From Streptomyces venezuelae (GTDB lineage Bacteria > Actinomycetota > Actinomycetes > Streptomycetales > Streptomycetaceae): a stretch of DNA of 64,000 nt. Every line of letters begins with the position of its first letter. The stretch's first letter is position 1. Shown in pieces: positions 1-11,195 of this stretch. The position numbers and the translations under genes were made by a program. The DNA lies in contig NZ_CP029193.1 of assembly GCF_008642355.1 (NCBI RefSeq), positions 7,650,001 through 7,714,000 on the forward strand. Reading direction: 5' to 3'. The notes under the pieces were generated by a model. It did not search any database. It was given only the letters and a program-made list of their open reading frames with translations, and was not told the origin of the DNA.

Positions 1-1
1 C

Positions 2-3000
2 GAGGACACCCTGACGTACGGCGAACTGGAGGAGCGCGCCAACCGCCTCGCCCGTCACCTCGCCGGGTTCGGAGTCGGCGGGGAACGGCGTGTGGGCCTC
101 TGCCTGCCGCGCGGCACCGACATGATCGTGGCGGAACTCGCGGTGTGGAAGGCGGGCGGCGCCTTCGTCCCGCTGGACCCGGACCACCCGGCCGACCGGC
201 TGCACCACATGATCACCGACAGCGGCGCCGACCTCGTCCTGGCCACCGGGACCACCCGCGCCGAGGTACCCGACGGGACCACCCCCGTGGTCGTCCTGGA
301 CGAGCCGCGGACCGCGCAGGCGATCGCGGCGGAGCCCGGCGAGCCGCTGGGTCTGCCCGTCGGCACCGAGCAACTCGCGTACGTCATCTACACGTCGGGC
401 TCCACCGGCCGCCCCAAGGGCGTCGCCCTCGCCCACCGGGGCCTCATGAACCTGGCCGAGGCGATGCGGCCCGCGCTCGACCTGCGCGACGGCGTCGTGA
501 TGCTGCAGTTCGCCTCCTTCAGCTTCGACGGAGCGGTCCTGGACGTGGCCGTCACCCTGGCGGCCGGCGGCACCCTGGCCATCGCGTCCGCCGAGGAGCG
601 CACGGAACCCGACGCGCTCGCCGGCATGATCCGCGCGAACGGCGTCGAAGCGGCCAGCGTCGTGCCGTCCGTGCTGCGCACCCTGGACCCGGAGACGGTC
701 GCGGGCGTGCGCAACTGGGTCCTCGGCGGCGAGTGGCTGACCGCCGACCTCGCGAGCCGCTGGGCGGGCCGCGCCCGGCTGTGGAACACCTACGGGCCCA
801 CCGAGGCCACCGTGATGGCGACCGTCGGACGCGTCGACGAGGGCATCAAGCCCGTGGACGCCCCGCCCCCCATCGGACGACCGCTCGGCAACATGCGCAC
901 CTACGTCCTCGACGGCTTCCTGCGCCCGGTGCCGCCGGGCGTCAGCGGCGAGCTGTACGTCGCGGGGCCGGGCGTCGCGCGCGGCTACGTGGGACGGCCC
1001 GACCTGACGGCGGAACGGTTCGTGGCGTGCCCGTTCGGCACGGGCGGACGCATGTACCGCACCGGTGACCTGGCGCGCTGGACCGCGGAGGGACAGCTGT
1101 CGTTCGCGGGCCGCGCGGACGAGCAGGTGAAGCTGCGCGGCTTCCGCATCGAACCCGGCGAGATCGAGACCGTCCTCGCAGCGCACGCGTCCGTGCGCGA
1201 GGCGGCCGTGATCGCCCGCGAGGACCTGCCGGGCGACAAACGCCTCGTCGCGTACGTGGTGCCCGCGGGCGGGAACGCGGCGCCGCCCGCCTCCGGAACA
1301 CCGTGCGACCTCGACACCGAAGCCCTGCGCGCTTTCGCCGCCACCCGTCTCCCCGCCTACATGGTCCCGGCGACGACGGTCGTCCTCGACGCGCTGCCCC
1401 TCACCGTCAACGGCAAGCTCGACCGCTCCGCGCTGCCCGCCCCCGAGCTCGCCGTGCGCGGCGGCCGTGACCCGCGTACACCCGTCGAGACCGTCCTGTG
1501 CGACCTGTTCGCCGACGTGCTCGGCATCGAGCGGGCCGGCGCCGACGACTCGTTCTTCGCGCTCGGCGGCGACTCCATCTCGTCGATGATGCTGGTGTCC
1601 GGCGCCCGCCGCGCGGGCCTCGCCATCACCGCGCGCCAGGTCTTCGAGCACCGCACCCCGGCCGCCCTGGCCCTGGTCGCCGTCCCCACGCAGGCCACAC
1701 CCACCGGCGGCGGCGACCCCGGCACCGGCGACATCCCGCTCACGCCGGTCATGCACGAACTGCTCGACCGCGTCGGCGCCGAGGCGGCGGGCCGCGTCGT
1801 CCAGACCGCCGTCGTCGAGGCCCCCGCGGGCCTGAGCACCGAGACCCTGGCCGACGCGGTGCGCACGGTCGTCGACCACCACGACGTGCTGCGGGCCCGG
1901 CTCGAGACGGAACCGGAACGGCGCCTCATGGTGTCCGGCCCCGGCACCGTGCCCGCCGGGTCGTTCGTACGCCGCTACGACGCCACCGGCACGCCCTCCG
2001 ACGAACTGCCCCGGATCATCGCCGAGGAGACGCGCGCCGCGGTGGCCCGGCTCGACCCGCGCACCGGCGTCATGCTCCAGGTGGTCTGGCTCGACCCGGG
2101 CCCCGACGACCCCGGGCGGCTCGTCCTGGTCGTCGACCACCTCGTGACGGACGCCGTCTCCTGGCGGATCCTGCTGCCCGACCTGGAGCAGGTGTGCGCG
2201 GCGACCGCCGCGGGCCGCACACCTGAGCTGCCGCCCGTGCCCACGTCGTTCCGGCACTGGGCCCGCGCTCTCGCCGACCAGGCGACGAGCACGGAACGGA
2301 CGGCGGAACTGGACGCGTGGACGCGGCTGCTCCAGGGCCCCGACCCGCAGTTGACCGCGGTGTCCCCGGACCCCGTGCTCGACCTCGCCGACACCGTGCG
2401 GCGCGTGTCGGTCACCGTCCCCGCCCCTGTCACGTCGGCGCTCCTGACCGGCGTACCGGAGGCGTTCCACGCGGGCGTCGACGACGTGCTCCTGACCGGG
2501 CTCGCCGCGGCCGTCACGGAGTGGGCCGACGGCGGGGTGCCCGAGGGCGGCTTCCTCGTGGACGTGGAGGGACACGGGCGGATCGCGCTCTCCGAGACCA
2601 TGGACCTCTCGCGTACGGTCGGCTGGTTCACCGGCACCCACCCCGTACGGCTCGATGTGGGAAAGCCCGACTTCGAGGACCTGCGGGAGGGTGGCCCCGA
2701 CGCGGGCATCTCCCTCAAACGCGTGAAGGAACAGGTGCGCGCGGTGCCCGGCGACGGCCTCGGCCACGGCCTGCTGCGCCACCTCAACCCCGAGACCGCC
2801 GCCGCCCTCGCGGCCCTGCCCGCCGCCCGCATCGGCTTCACCTACCTCGGCCGCGTCCCGGCAGGCCCGGACGACGGCGCCACCGACGCACCGCCGAGCG
2901 ACGACCAGCGGCCCGCGGACGGCCGGTACCCCGTGGCGCACCCGCTGGAGCTCGCGGGCGTCGTCCACGACGGTCCCGAGGGCCCCCGCCTCACCCTCAG

Positions 3001-6000
3001 CCTCGACGCCCCGCACCGCCTCCTCGACGAGACGGCCGCCCGCACTCTGGTCGAGGCCTGGGCCGACATGCTGACCGGCCTCGCCGCACACGTCGACGAG
3101 CCCACCGCGGGCGGCCACACCCCCTCCGACTTCCCGCTCGTCACCCTCGACCAGCCGCAGATCGACAAGCTGGAGACGGCCGCACCGGACCTGGTCGACA
3201 TCTGGCCCCTCTCACCGCTGCAGGAAGGCCTCCTCTTCCACGCCCTGTTCGACCGGCAGAGCACCGACGTGTACGTCGAGCAGATGATCGTCGGCCTGGA
3301 AGGACCCCTCGACGCGGCACGCCTGCGCGCGGCCTGGCAGGCGCTCCTCGACCGGCACGCCAGCCTGCGGGTGGGCTTCCGCCAGGTGGCGGGCTCCGGA
3401 CAGTCCGTACAGGTCGTCGCCGACCGCGTGACCGTGCCGTGGCGCGAGGAGGACCTCTCGGAACTCGACGAGGACGCGGCGTGGGAGGAGTCCGAACGGC
3501 TCGGCAAGGAGGACCGCGCCAAGGGCTTCGACCTGGCGAAGCCGCCGCTGGTGAAAGTGCTCCTCGCCAAGACGGGTGACGACCGTCACCGCATGATGGT
3601 GACGCTCCATCACATCGTGCTCGACGGCTGGTCGTTGCCCGTCCTGCGCCGCGAGCTGTGGGCCTGCTACGAAGCGGGTGGCACCGCGGCGGGACTGCCC
3701 CCGGTGACCCCGTACCGCGACTACCTGACCTGGCTGGCACAGCAGGACAAGGAAGCGGCACAGGAGGCCTGGCGCGCGGAACTGGCCGGTCTCGACGAGC
3801 CCACGCAGGTCGTGCCGATGGCACCCGGCGCGGTCGCCGCGCCGGACCCGGACGCCGAGTCCGGCGAGGTCTTCGCCGTCGCGGGACCCGCCCTCGACCG
3901 CAGGCTCGGCGAACTGGCCCGCGCCCAGGGCGTGACGCTGAACACCGTCGTCCAGACCGCCTGGGCCCTGGTGGTCGGGCAGCTCGCGGGCCGCCAGGAC
4001 GTCGTGTTCGGCGCCTCCGTGGCAGGTCGCCCCGCCGACCTGCCCGGCATGGAGAACATGCTCGGCCTGTTCATCAACACCGTCCCGGTACGGGTGCGGT
4101 TCACCCCGGCGCGGACCGTCGCCGAGGTCCTCGCCGACGTCCAGGGCCGTCAGTCCGCACTGATGGACCACCAGTACCTGAGCCTCGGCGACATCCAGCG
4201 CGTGGCGGGCCGTGGAGCGACGTTCGACACGCTCATGGCGTTCGAGAGCTTCCCCACCGGAACCGACCCCTCGGCTCAGGATGCGGGGAACACCCGCGAG
4301 CCGGGACCCACGGGCGTGGAACTCACCGAAGCGGGCATGCGCGAGTCGATCAACTACCCGCTCGGCCTGGTCGTGGACCCGCTCAACGGCCTGCGGATGC
4401 GCCTGACCTACCGCCCGGACGCCTTCGACGAACCGGCGGCCCGCGCACTCCTCGACCGGCTCCTGCGGGCGCTGCGGCAGATGGCCGCGGACGCCGGGAC
4501 GCCCGTCGGCAGGCTGCGGCTCTCCGACGACTCCGACCGGGCACGCGTCCTGGAGGAGTGGAACGACACCGCCGTGTCCCACCCGGACACCCTCGTCCCC
4601 GAACTGTTCGCGGCACACGCACGGAACACGCCTGATGCGGTGGCGGTGCGGTGTGGTGAAGAGGTTGTGTCGTACGGGGAGTTGGAGGCGAGGGCGAACG
4701 GGTTGGCCCGGTGTTTGGTGGGGTTGGGGGTGGGTCCGGAGTCGTGTGTGGGGCTGTGTCTGCCGCGTGGGGTGGGCATGGTGGTGGGGGAGTTGGCGGT
4801 GTGGAAGGCGGGCGGTGCGTTCGTTCCGCTGGATCCGGAGTATCCGGCTGACCGGTTGTCGTTCATGGTGGCCGACAGTGGTGCGCGGGTCGTTGTGAGC
4901 GCGGGCGAGGGTCTGGCGGGGGTGGCGGTCGGCGACGCGCGGGTCGTGCTGCTGGAGGAGGAACAGATCGACTCCTCCGACGCCCTCCTCGACGTACGGC
5001 TGTCTGCGGATCAACTCGCGTATGTGATCTATACGTCGGGTTCGACGGGTCGTCCCAAGGGTGTGGCGGTCGCGCACGGTGGTGTGGCCAATTTGGCGGC
5101 GGCGATGCGTCCGGTGCTGGGTGTGGGTGTGGGTGTTTCGGTGTTGCAGTTCGCGTCGTTCAGTTTCGACGCGGCGGTGCTGGATGTTGCGGCGACGCTG
5201 TCCGGGGGCGGCACGCTGGTGATCGCTTCCGCGGCCGAGCGGGCTGAGCCGTCGGCGCTCGCGGACATGATCGAGTCGACCGGTGTCACGACGGCCAGCG
5301 TCGTGCCGTCCCTGCTCACCATGCTCGACCCCGGCTCCGTGCCCGGAGTCGGCACCTGGGTCCTCGGCGCGGAACTCACGACCGCCGCCCTGGCGAGCCG
5401 GTGGACGACACAGGCGCGCGTGTGGAACACCTACGGGCCCACGGAAGCCACCGTGATGGCCACCGCGGGGCCCGTCGACGAGAACATCAGGTCGCAGGAC
5501 AGGCCCCCGGCCATCGGGCGCCCGCTGGACAACGTGCGGACGTACGTCCTTGACGGTTTTCTGCACCCGGTGCCGGTCGGGGCGACGGGGGAGCTGTACG
5601 TCGCCGGGCCTGGTGTCGCCCGGGGGTATGTGGGGCGGCCGGAGCTTACGGCTGAGCGGTTCGTGGCGTGCCCGTTCGGCGCGGGCGGACGTATGTACCG
5701 CACCGGTGACCTGGCGCGCTGGACCGCCGACGGACAGCTGTCGTTCGTCGGGCGTGCGGACGAGCAGGTGAAGGTGCGGGGGTTCCGTGTCGAGCCCGGC
5801 GAGGTCGAGGCGGCGCTGGCTGCCCATCCCGAGGTACGACAGGCGGCTGTGATCGCCCGAGAGGACCGGCCCGGCGACAAACGCCTCGTCGGCTACGTCG
5901 TGCCCGAGACCGCGGACCTGGAGATCCAGTCGGTGCAGGACCACCTGGCGCGGTTGCTGCCCGACCACATGCGGCCCGCCTCCGTCGTGATCCTGGAGAC

Positions 6001-9000
6001 GCTGCCGCTGACCGCCAACGGCAAGGTCGACCGGGCGGCCCTGCCCCGCCCCGACTTCGCGGGACGCATCTCCGGCCGTGAGCCGGAGACCGAGCTCGAA
6101 GCGACCCTGTGCGCGCTGTTCGCCGAGGTCCTCGGCCTGGAACGGGTGGGCGTCGACAACAACTTCTTCGATCTGGGCGGCGACTCGGGCCTGGCCATGC
6201 GCCTCGCCGCGCGTATCCGCGAGGAGTTCGGCAGCGAGCTGAGCATGCGGCGGTTCTTCGGCGAGTCCACGCCGCTCGGCGTGGCCCGGATGCTCACGTC
6301 CAAGGAGCTCCCGGAGCTGAAGCCCGTCGACCACCCGGACGAGATACCCGTCACCGCGGGACAGCTGCGGACCTGGCGGCTCGCCGCGGCCAACCCCGGC
6401 TCGGCGGCCCAGCGGGTGTCCATCGCCCTCAGCCTCGGCGGCAGGCTCGACAGGGACGCGCTCAAGGCGGCGCTCGGAGACGTCGCGGCACGGCACGACA
6501 TCCTGCGCACGGTGTTCGTCGGACCCGACACCGGTGCCGACGACGGCGGTGCCGAAATCGGCATCGACGACGTACGTCAGTGCGTCCTCGCGCCCGACGC
6601 CGAAGCCGCCCGCCCCGCCCTGCCCGTGACCGACGTCACCGAGGAGGAGCTGCCGCGGCTGCTCGCCGACCACGCGGGGCACGAGTTCGACCTCACCCGT
6701 GACACGCCGTGGACGGCACGCCTGTTCGCGGTCACGGAGACCGAACATGTGCTGCTCCTCGTCGTGCACCGCATCGCCACGGACGACGCGTCGCTGATCG
6801 TCCTGGTCCGCGATCTGGCGGCCGCCTACGGCGCCCGCAGGGAAGGGCGGGCACCCGAACGGGCGCCGCTGCCCCTCCAGTTCGCCGACTACGCCCTGTG
6901 GGAGCAGGAGATGCTGCGGGACGAGGAGGACCGCGACAGCCTCATCGGCGAGCAGTTCGCCCACTGGAAGAAGGCCCTCGCGGACGCCGGACCCGAGCAG
7001 GAGCTGCCGGCCGACAGGCCCCGCCCCGCGCTGCCCTCGCACCGCGCCGACGAGGTGCCGCTGGAGCTCGACAGCGCCACACACGTCCGCCTCACGGAGA
7101 TCGCCGAGGCCGACGGCGCCACCTTCTTCATGGTGGTGCAGGCAGCGCTCGCGCTGCTCCTCTCGGGGCTCGGCGCGGGCACCGACCTCACCCTGGGCAC
7201 GGTGCTGCCGCGCCGGGACGAGGAGGGCGACCTGGACGGCGTCGTCGGCCCGTTTGCCGACCCGCTGGTCCTGCGCACGGACGCGTCCGGCGACCCGACG
7301 TACCGCGAACTGCTCGGCCGCGCACGGGACGCGTACCAGCGCGCGGTCCAGAACCCCGACGTCCCCTTCGGACGGCTCGTCGACGCCCTCGCGCTGCCCG
7401 CCGGGCCCCCGCACCCCGTGTTCCAGGTGGTCCTGGAGATCCTCAGCGACTCCGCCGAGATGTGGGAGTCGCCGGAGCTGCCGGGCCTGCGCACCACACG
7501 CCTGCCGGTGGGCACCCCGGCCGCCCAGCCCGACCTGGTCGTCGCCCTCACCGAGCGGCACGGCTCCGACAGCGGTCCGGACGGCGCCGACGGCGCGCTG
7601 CGCTACGCCACCGAGCTGTTCGACCGCTCCACGGCGTCCGCGCTCGCCCGACGGCTGACCCGCGTACTCCAGCAGGTCGCGGACGACCCCGAACTCCGGC
7701 TCAGCCAGGTGGAACTCCTCCTGGACGAGGCCGAGCGCCGCCAGGTTCTGGAAGCCCGTGGGACCACCGCGGCGCCCGTCCCGGACGGTACGGTCGTCGA
7801 ACTGCTCGCCGAACAGGCGGCGCTGGCCCCCGACGCCGTCGCCGTCATGGACCACGAAGGGCTGCTCACCCACGGCGCGCTGGACGCCGCCTCCGGGCAG
7901 CTGGCACGGCGCCTGAGGGAGCTGGGCATCGGCGCGGAGGACATCGTGGTCCTCGCCCTGCCGCCCGCATCGGGCCTCGTCGTCGCGGTCCTCGGCGTGC
8001 TCAGGTCCGGCGCCGCATGCCTGATCGCCGACCCGAACCGGCCCATGGAGGACGTGGCGTCGTGCCTGCGGCAGGTCACACCCGCCGCCCTCGTCTGCAC
8101 GTTCGCCATGGCCCCGCTTCTCGGCGACGGCGTGACGGTGCCCTTCCTGCTCCTCGACGACCCGAGGCTCCCCGCGACCGACGGCGCGAACCCGCCGTCC
8201 GGCCCGCCGCTGCCGACGCCCCTGCCCCGGCAGGCGGCACTCGTCATCGGCGCCCCGGCACCGGAGAGTGCGGACGGCACCGTCGTGAGCGCCGTCGTCG
8301 AGCACCGGACGCTCGTCGACCACGCCGTGCACCACCAGTACGCGGCCCCCACGCACCACGGGGTGACGTTCCTCGACGTGCGGGCCCCCGTGTCCGCCCT
8401 CCTGACCCCGCTGCTCTCCGCCCTGAGCGCGGGCGGCGGCGTCCGGCTCGGCGTACCGGGGGAGGACGCGGCACCGGACGCCGGACCGGCGGGCGCACAG
8501 CGTCTGGTCACCTCCCGGGACCTGCTGTCCGCAGTCGCCGAACGAGCCGCCGACGAGGCGGAGTTCGCCGAGGTGACCGTCGTCGACAACGGAGGCACCC
8601 CGGCCGTCGACGACACCCGTGCCTGGCTCGCCGCACACCCACGCACCACCCTCGTCAGCGCCCACAGCGCGGCGGAGACCGGCGGCCCCTGGCTCGACCA
8701 CCGGACGGGACCGGGCGAACCCCTGCCCGACCGTGCCCCCGCCGGCACCCCCGTGCCCAACACACGCGCCTACGTCCTCGACGACTACCTGCGCCCGGTA
8801 CCGCCCGGCGGCACCGGAGACCTGTACATCGCGGGCTCCTCCCTCGCCCGCGGCTACGCGGAAGCACCCGGCCTCACCGGCGACCGCTTCGTCGCCTGCC
8901 CCTTCGGGGCGACCGGAGGCGAACGCATGCTGCGCACCGGGGAACGCGCCAGGCGGAGCGCCGACGGACTGTTCACCCTGCGCGGCCGGGGGCACGGCGG

Positions 9001-9784
9001 AACCCGCGCCGCCGGGCGCCGCGCGGGCGGCGACCACGGCGACCTGGAGATGCTGCTGCCGCTGCGGCCCAAGGGCGACCTGCCGCCACTGTTCTGCATG
9101 CACACCGGTACGGGACTGAGCTGGGCGTACGCGGCGCTCCTCCGGCACCTGCCGCAGGACCGGCCCGTGTACGGCGTGCAGGCCCGCGGGCTCGCCGAAC
9201 CGGAGCCGCTGCCCCAGAGCCTGGAGGAGATGGCGGCCGACTACATGGAGCAGATCAGGACCGTCCAGCCCGAAGGCCCTTACCACCTGCTCGGCTGGTC
9301 CCTCGGCGGGCTGATCGCCCAAGCCGTCGCCGCGCACCTGGAGGAACAGGGCGAACACGTCGAGCTCCTCGCGGTGATCGACGGCTATCCGGAGGGGTTC
9401 GGCGGGGCCCAGTACAGCGACGCGCAGGCCGACGGCGACCAGGACGGCGCCACCACGCCGCGCGCGAGCAACCTGGGGCTGCCGCCCGACGAGAACATCG
9501 GCCAGGACATGGACGAGGGACTCAGGGCCAACATGCGCCAGGTCATCGACAACGTGGGACGGCTCACCCCGCGCCACACACCGCGCCGCTTCGGAGGCGA
9601 CCTGCTGCTCTTCGTCGCGACCGAGGACCGGCCCGTGGACACCGGGACGGTCTCGGCCGAGAGCTGGCGGCCGTACATCGCCGGTGACATCGAGTCCCAC
9701 GAGATAGCCGCGAGCCACTACACGATGCTGCAGCCCGCCCCCTCGGCACGGATCGGAGCCGTCGTCGCGGAAAAGCTCCGGTGA
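2..9784 (+). CDS. Terminal nonribosomal peptide synthetase, A-T-E-C-A-T-X-A*-TE (5' end outside window)
   Basis: Reading is open from the first base; the first visible residues (EDTLTYGEL) are adenylation core A1, so the true start lies upstream. Domains by nucleotide: A (2-1460; [30 protein letters not shown]), T (LGGDS, Ser codon at 1574), E (about 1735-3070; [24 protein letters not shown]), C (about 3185-4530; intact HHIVLDG), A (about 4595-6060), T (LGGDS near 6173), a C-like domain with HRIATDD at 6766-6786, a degenerate A domain, and a thioesterase (GWSLGG at 9292-9309, candidate catalytic His near 9715). HRxxxDD is the mark of the X domain that recruits Oxy P450s in glycopeptide synthetases. 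Two extender residues, the first epimerised to D, would be added before release. Hand-aligned against GrsA, both active A domains read D-(G/A)-L-S-V-G-T-V. I do not assign a substrate; an aromatic residue is a guess. Confidence 0.93.
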   Translation, partial: EDTLTYGELEERANRLARHLAGFGVGGERRVGLCLPRGTDMIVAELAVWKAGGAFVPLDPDHPADRLHHMITDSGADLVLATGTTRAEVPDGTTPVVVLDEPRTAQAIAAEPGEPLGLPVGTEQLAYVIYTSGSTGRPKGVALAHRGLMNLAEAMRPALDLRDGVVMLQFASFSFDGAVLDVAVTLAAGGTLAIASAEERTEPDALAGMIRANGVEAASVVPSVLRTLDPETVAGVRNWVLGGEWLTADLASRWAGRARLWNTYGPTEATVMATVGRVDEGIKPVDAPPPIGRPLGNMRTYVLDGFLRPVPPGVSGELYVAGPGVARGYVGRPDLTAERFVACPFGTGGRMYRTGDLARWTAEGQLSFAGRADEQVKLRGFRIEPGEIETVLAAHASVREAAVIAREDLPGDKRLVAYVVPAGGNAAPPASGTPCDLDTEALRAFAATRLPAYMVPATTVVLDALPLTVNGKLDRSALPAPELAVRGGRDPRTPVETVLCDLFADVLGIERAGADDSFFALGGDSISSMMLVSGARRAGLAITARQVFEHRTPAALALVAVPTQATPTGGGDPGTGDIPLTPVMHELLDRVGAEAAGRVVQTAVVEAPAGLSTETLADAVRTVVDHHDVLRARLETEPERRLMVSGPGTVPAGSFVRRYDATGTPSDELPRIIAEETRAAVARLDPRTGVMLQVVWLDPGPDDPGRLVLVVDHLVTDAVSWRILLPDLEQVCAATAAGRTPELPPVPTSFRHWARALADQATSTERTAELDAWTRLLQGPDPQLTAVSPDPVLDLADTVRRVSVTVPAPVTSALLTGVPEAFHAGVDDVLLTGLAAAVTEWADGGVPEGGFLVDVEGHGRIALSETMDLSRTVGWFTGTHPVRLDVGKPDFEDLREGGPDAGISLKRVKEQVRAVPGDGLGHGLLRHLNPETAAALAALPAARIGFTYLGRVPAGPDDGATDAPPSDDQRPADGRYPVAHPLELAGVVHDGPEGPRLTLSLDAPHRLLDETAARTLVEAWADMLTGLAAHVDEPTAGGHTPSDFPLVTLDQPQIDKLETAAPDLVDIWPLSPLQEGLLFHALFDRQSTDVYVEQMIVGLEGPLDAARLRAAWQALLDRHASLRVGFRQVAGSGQSVQVVADRVTVPWREEDLSELDEDAAWEESERLGKEDRAKGFDLAKPPLVKVLLAKTGDDRHRMMVTLHHIVLDGWSLPVLRRELWACYEAGGTAAGLPPVTPYRDYLTWLAQQDKEAAQEAWRAELAGLDEPTQVVPMAPGAVAAPDPDAESGEVFAVAGPALDRRLGELARAQGVTLNTVVQTAWALVVGQLAGRQDVVFGASVAGRPADLPGMENMLGLFINTVPVRVRFTPARTVAEVLADVQGRQSALMDHQYLSLGDIQRVAGRGATFDTLMAFESFPTGTDPSAQDAGNTREPGPTGVELTEAGMRESINYPLGLVVDPLNGLRMRLTYRPDAFDEPAARALLDRLLRALRQMAADAGTPVGRLRLSDDSDRARVLEEWNDTAVSHPDTLVPELFAAHARNTPDAVAVRCGEEVVSYGELEARANGLARCLVGLGVGPESCVGLCLPRGVGMVVGELAVWKAGGAFVPLDPEYPADRLSFMVADSGARVVVSAGEGLAGVAVGDARVVLLEEEQIDSSDALLDVRLSADQLAYVIYTSGSTGRPKGVAVAHGGVANLAAAMRPVLGVGVGVSVLQFASFSFDAAVLDVAATLSGGGTLVIASAAERAEPSALADMIESTGVTTASVVPSLLTMLDPGSVPGVGTWVLGAELTTAALASRWTTQARVWNTYGPTEATVMATAGPVDENIRSQDRPPAIGRPLDNVRTYVLDGFLHPVPVGATGELYVAGPGVARGYVGRPELTAERFVACPFGAGGRMYRTGDLARWTADGQLSFVGRADEQVKVRGFRVEPGEVEAALAAHPEVRQAAVIAREDRPGDKRLVGYVVPETADLEIQSVQDHLARLLPDHMRPASVVILETLPLTANGKVDRAALPRPDFAGRISGREPETELEATLCALFAEVLGLERVGVDNNFFDLGGDSGLAMRLAARIREEFGSELSMRRFFGESTPLGVARMLTSKELPELKPVDHPDEIPVTAGQLRTWRLAAANPGSAAQRVSIALSLGGRLDRDALKAALGDVAARHDILRTVFVGPDTGADDGGAEIGIDDVRQCVLAPDAEAARPALPVTDVTEEELPRLLADHAGHEFDLTRDTPWTARLFAVTETEHVLLLVVHRIATDDASLIVLVRDLAAAYGARREGRAPERAPLPLQFADYALWEQEMLRDEEDRDSLIGEQFAHWKKALADAGPEQELPADRPRPALPSHRADEVPLELDSATHVRLTEIAEADGATFFMVVQAALALLLSGLGAGTDLTLGTVLPRRDEEGDLDGVVGPFADPLVLRTDASGDPTYRELLGRARDAYQRAVQNPDVPFGRLVDALALPAGPPHPVFQVVLEILSDSAEMWESPELPGLRTTRLPVGTPAAQPDLVVALTERHGSDSGPDGADGALRYATELFDRSTASALARRLTRVLQQVADDPELRLSQVELLLDEAERRQVLEARGTTAAPVPDGTVVELLAEQAALAPDAVAVMDHEGLLTHGALDAASGQLARRLRELGIGAEDIVVLALPPASGLVVAVLGVLRSGAACLIADPNRPMEDVASCLRQVTPAALVCTFAMAPLLGDGVTVPFLLLDDPRLPATDGANPPSGPPLPTPLPRQAALVIGAPAPESADGTVVSAVVEHRTLVDHAVHHQYAAPTHHGVTFLDVRAPVSALLTPLLSALSAGGGVRLGVPGEDAAPDAGPAGAQRLVTSRDLLSAVAERAADEAEFAEVTVVDNGGTPAVDDTRAWLAAHPRTTLVSAHSAAETGGPWLDHRTGPGEPLPDRAPAGTPVPNTRAYVLDDYLRPVPPGGTGDLYIAGSSLARGYAEAPGLTGDRFVACPFGATGGERMLRTGERARRSADGLFTLRGRGHGGTRAAGRRAGGDHGDLEMLLPLRPKGDLPPLFCMHTGTGLSWAYAALLRHLPQDRPVYGVQARGLAEPEPLPQSLEEMAADYMEQIRTVQPEGPYHLLGWSLGGLIAQAVAAHLEEQGEHVELLAVIDGYPEGFGGAQYSDAQADGDQDGATTPRASNLGLPPDENIGQDMDEGLRANMRQVIDNVGRLTPRHTPRRFGGDLLLFVATEDRPVDTGTVSAESWRPYIAGDIESHEIAASHYTMLQPAPSARIGAVVAEKLR
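6340..7725 (+). other. X (P450-recruitment) domain within the NRPS
   Basis: This C-domain fold follows the last carrier protein, where a heptapeptide glycopeptide synthetase has its X domain. The condensation motif HHxxxDG is replaced by HRIATDD: the second, catalytic His is Arg and the Gly is Asp. Established work on the teicoplanin X domain describes this HRxxxDD form as catalytically dead and as the docking platform for Oxy P450s. The three downstream P450s all carry PRDD, the motif implicated in that docking. Domain boundaries are approximate. Confidence 0.82.
7775..9040 (+). other. Degenerate adenylation domain between X and TE
   Basis: About 420 residues show adenylation-domain descent but have lost most catalytic signatures. 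The segment opens like core A1/A2 ([18 protein letters not shown]) and later keeps an A6-like stretch ([20 protein letters not shown]) and FVACPFG. The P-loop TSGSTGxPKG is missing at the expected place, YGPTE has become AHSAAETGG, the A7 YRTGDL is LRTGER, and no A8-A10 or carrier protein follows before the thioesterase. It is in frame, so it is translated as part of the enzyme. It probably arose by loss of a C-terminal module and may now be only a structural linker; that is inference. Confidence 0.72.
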
Positions 9785-9813
9785 CGGCAAAACGGAATTC
9801 CCGCACTGAGCAC

Positions 9814-9912
9814 ATGAGTGAAAGAGCGTGGAGCGAAAGCGCCAAAGAGCGAAAGAGTCAAAGAGCCAAAGAATGGAAGGGCGAAAGGGCCTCCGAATGT
9901 CGAAGGCAGTGA
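9814..9912 (+). repeat. Purine-rich GAAAG/CAAAGAG repeat leader before the P450 genes
   Basis: Between the NRPS stop and the first P450 lies a run of near-repeats of CGAAAG and CAAAGAG (9820-9889), strikingly A-rich for this DNA. A 32-codon reading frame (ATG 9814, TGA 9910-9912), rich in Lys, Glu, Arg and Ser, spans the repeat and ends 13 nt inside the P450. It lacks a convincing ribosome site, so I do not call it a gene. The last part of the repeat (GGGCGAAAGG then CTCCGA) recurs just ahead of the second P450. Confidence 0.5.
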
Positions 9913-11117
9913 GCACGTCCGCGCATACCCGCAGGAACGGCATCGAACCCGTACCGGAACTCGTCGAACTCGGCGCGCGCACTCCCATCGTCGAACTGGA
10001 CACCGGCGGCCGCGCACCGAGCCGCCACTGGCTCGCGACCGGTTACGAGGAGGTGCGGGCCGTCCTCGGCGACGACAGGTTCAGCATGCTGCCGTCCGAC
10101 GACGGCAGGAACGGGGGGAAGCGCCAGATCGAGGTCGGCAACCTGCGCCAGTACGACCCGCCCGAGCACACGCGGCTGCGCCGCATGCTCACACCGGAGT
10201 TCACGATGCGGCGGATCCGCAGGCTGGAACCCTTCATCGAGGAGATCGTCGAGCACTGCCTCGACGCGCTGGAAGGCGCCGGCAGGCCCGCCGACCTCAT
10301 CCGGCACTTCGCCTGGCCCATCCCCGGCCTGGTCGGCTGCGCACTCCTCGGAGTGCCCCGCGACGACGCGGCGGAGATCGCCCGCAACCTCAACATCAGC
10401 AGGACCGGCACCGGCTTCGGCCGGCACACCAGCCGTGAGGAACGCGAACGCCAACGGGCCGCGGTCAACGCGTACATGACGTACATGCGCAGGCTCATCC
10501 GGCAGAAGCGCCGCGACCCCGGCGACGACCTGCTCGGCATGCTCATCCGGCGGCACGGCGACGACCTCAACGACGAAGAGCTGACCGGCATGGCCGCCGC
10601 CATCATGGGCTCCGGCCTCGAGGACATCGGCGGCATGCTCGGCCTCGGCCCGCTGGCACTCCTCGAACACCCCGACCAGCTGGCCCTGTTCCAGGACCGG
10701 CCCGACCTGCTCGACTCCGCAGTCGAGGAACTCATCCGCTACGTATCGTCGGTGCAGAACGCCACACCCCGCACCGCCCTGGAGGACGTGACCGTCGGCG
10801 GGCAGCTGATCAGGGCGGGCGAGTCCGTCATCTGCTCTCTGCTCGCGGTGAGCCGCGACCCGGCGGGCGGCGCCGCGTCGAACGGCGTACCGCAGGACAC
10901 ACTCGACATCACCCGCGACAACTCCGGGCACCTGGCGTTCGGCCACGGCGTCCACCACTGCATCGGCGCGGTCCTCGCCCGCGTCGAACTCCGCATCGCG
11001 ATATCGGCGCTGTTTCGCAGGTTCCCCGGGCTGTCACTCGCAGGGCCCGCCGAAGAAATCCGCTTCCGCACCTGGACACCCAATTATGGCGTCGACGAAC
11101 TCCTGGTGCGGTGGTGA
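9897..11117 (+). CDS. Cytochrome P450, Oxy-type peptide cross-linking enzyme 1
   Basis: A 406-residue soluble P450. The heme loop is FGHGVHHCIGA, the helix K motif is EELIRY, and EHTRLRR is typical of the Oxy/CYP165 group. PRDD (GVPRDDAAE) near nt 10351-10367 is the motif linked to X-domain docking in glycopeptide biosynthesis. The I-helix reads GSGLEDIGG: the usual acid-Thr pair is absent, as in OxyB. It should make an aryl or aryl-ether cross-link in the carrier-bound peptide. The ATG at 9897 was chosen because a GAAAGGG ribosome site precedes it and the same context precedes the next P450; GTG 9828 and ATG 9873 would only add repeat-encoded Lys/Arg residues. Which ring it closes cannot be read from sequence. 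Confidence 0.87.
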   Translation: MSKAVSTSAHTRRNGIEPVPELVELGARTPIVELDTGGRAPSRHWLATGYEEVRAVLGDDRFSMLPSDDGRNGGKRQIEVGNLRQYDPPEHTRLRRMLTPEFTMRRIRRLEPFIEEIVEHCLDALEGAGRPADLIRHFAWPIPGLVGCALLGVPRDDAAEIARNLNISRTGTGFGRHTSREERERQRAAVNAYMTYMRRLIRQKRRDPGDDLLGMLIRRHGDDLNDEELTGMAAAIMGSGLEDIGGMLGLGPLALLEHPDQLALFQDRPDLLDSAVEELIRYVSSVQNATPRTALEDVTVGGQLIRAGESVICSLLAVSRDPAGGAASNGVPQDTLDITRDNSGHLAFGHGVHHCIGAVLARVELRIAISALFRRFPGLSLAGPAEEIRFRTWTPNYGVDELLVRW

Positions 11118-11195
11118 CGCGGCTTCCTGGACATCCTTGACCGATGTGCGAAGCCGAATTCAGACTCGTGAGAAAGGGCGAAAGGACTCCGAGAA

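Noticed and set aside
7775-9040. Degenerate A domain counted as a further active module
   Set aside because: P-loop, YGPTE and A8-A10 motifs are missing and no carrier protein follows, so it cannot activate and load an amino acid.
3212-10003. A 2263-codon open frame antisense to the NRPS
   Set aside because: It mirrors the GC-rich third-position pattern of the NRPS gene and shows no domain or motif; shadow frame.
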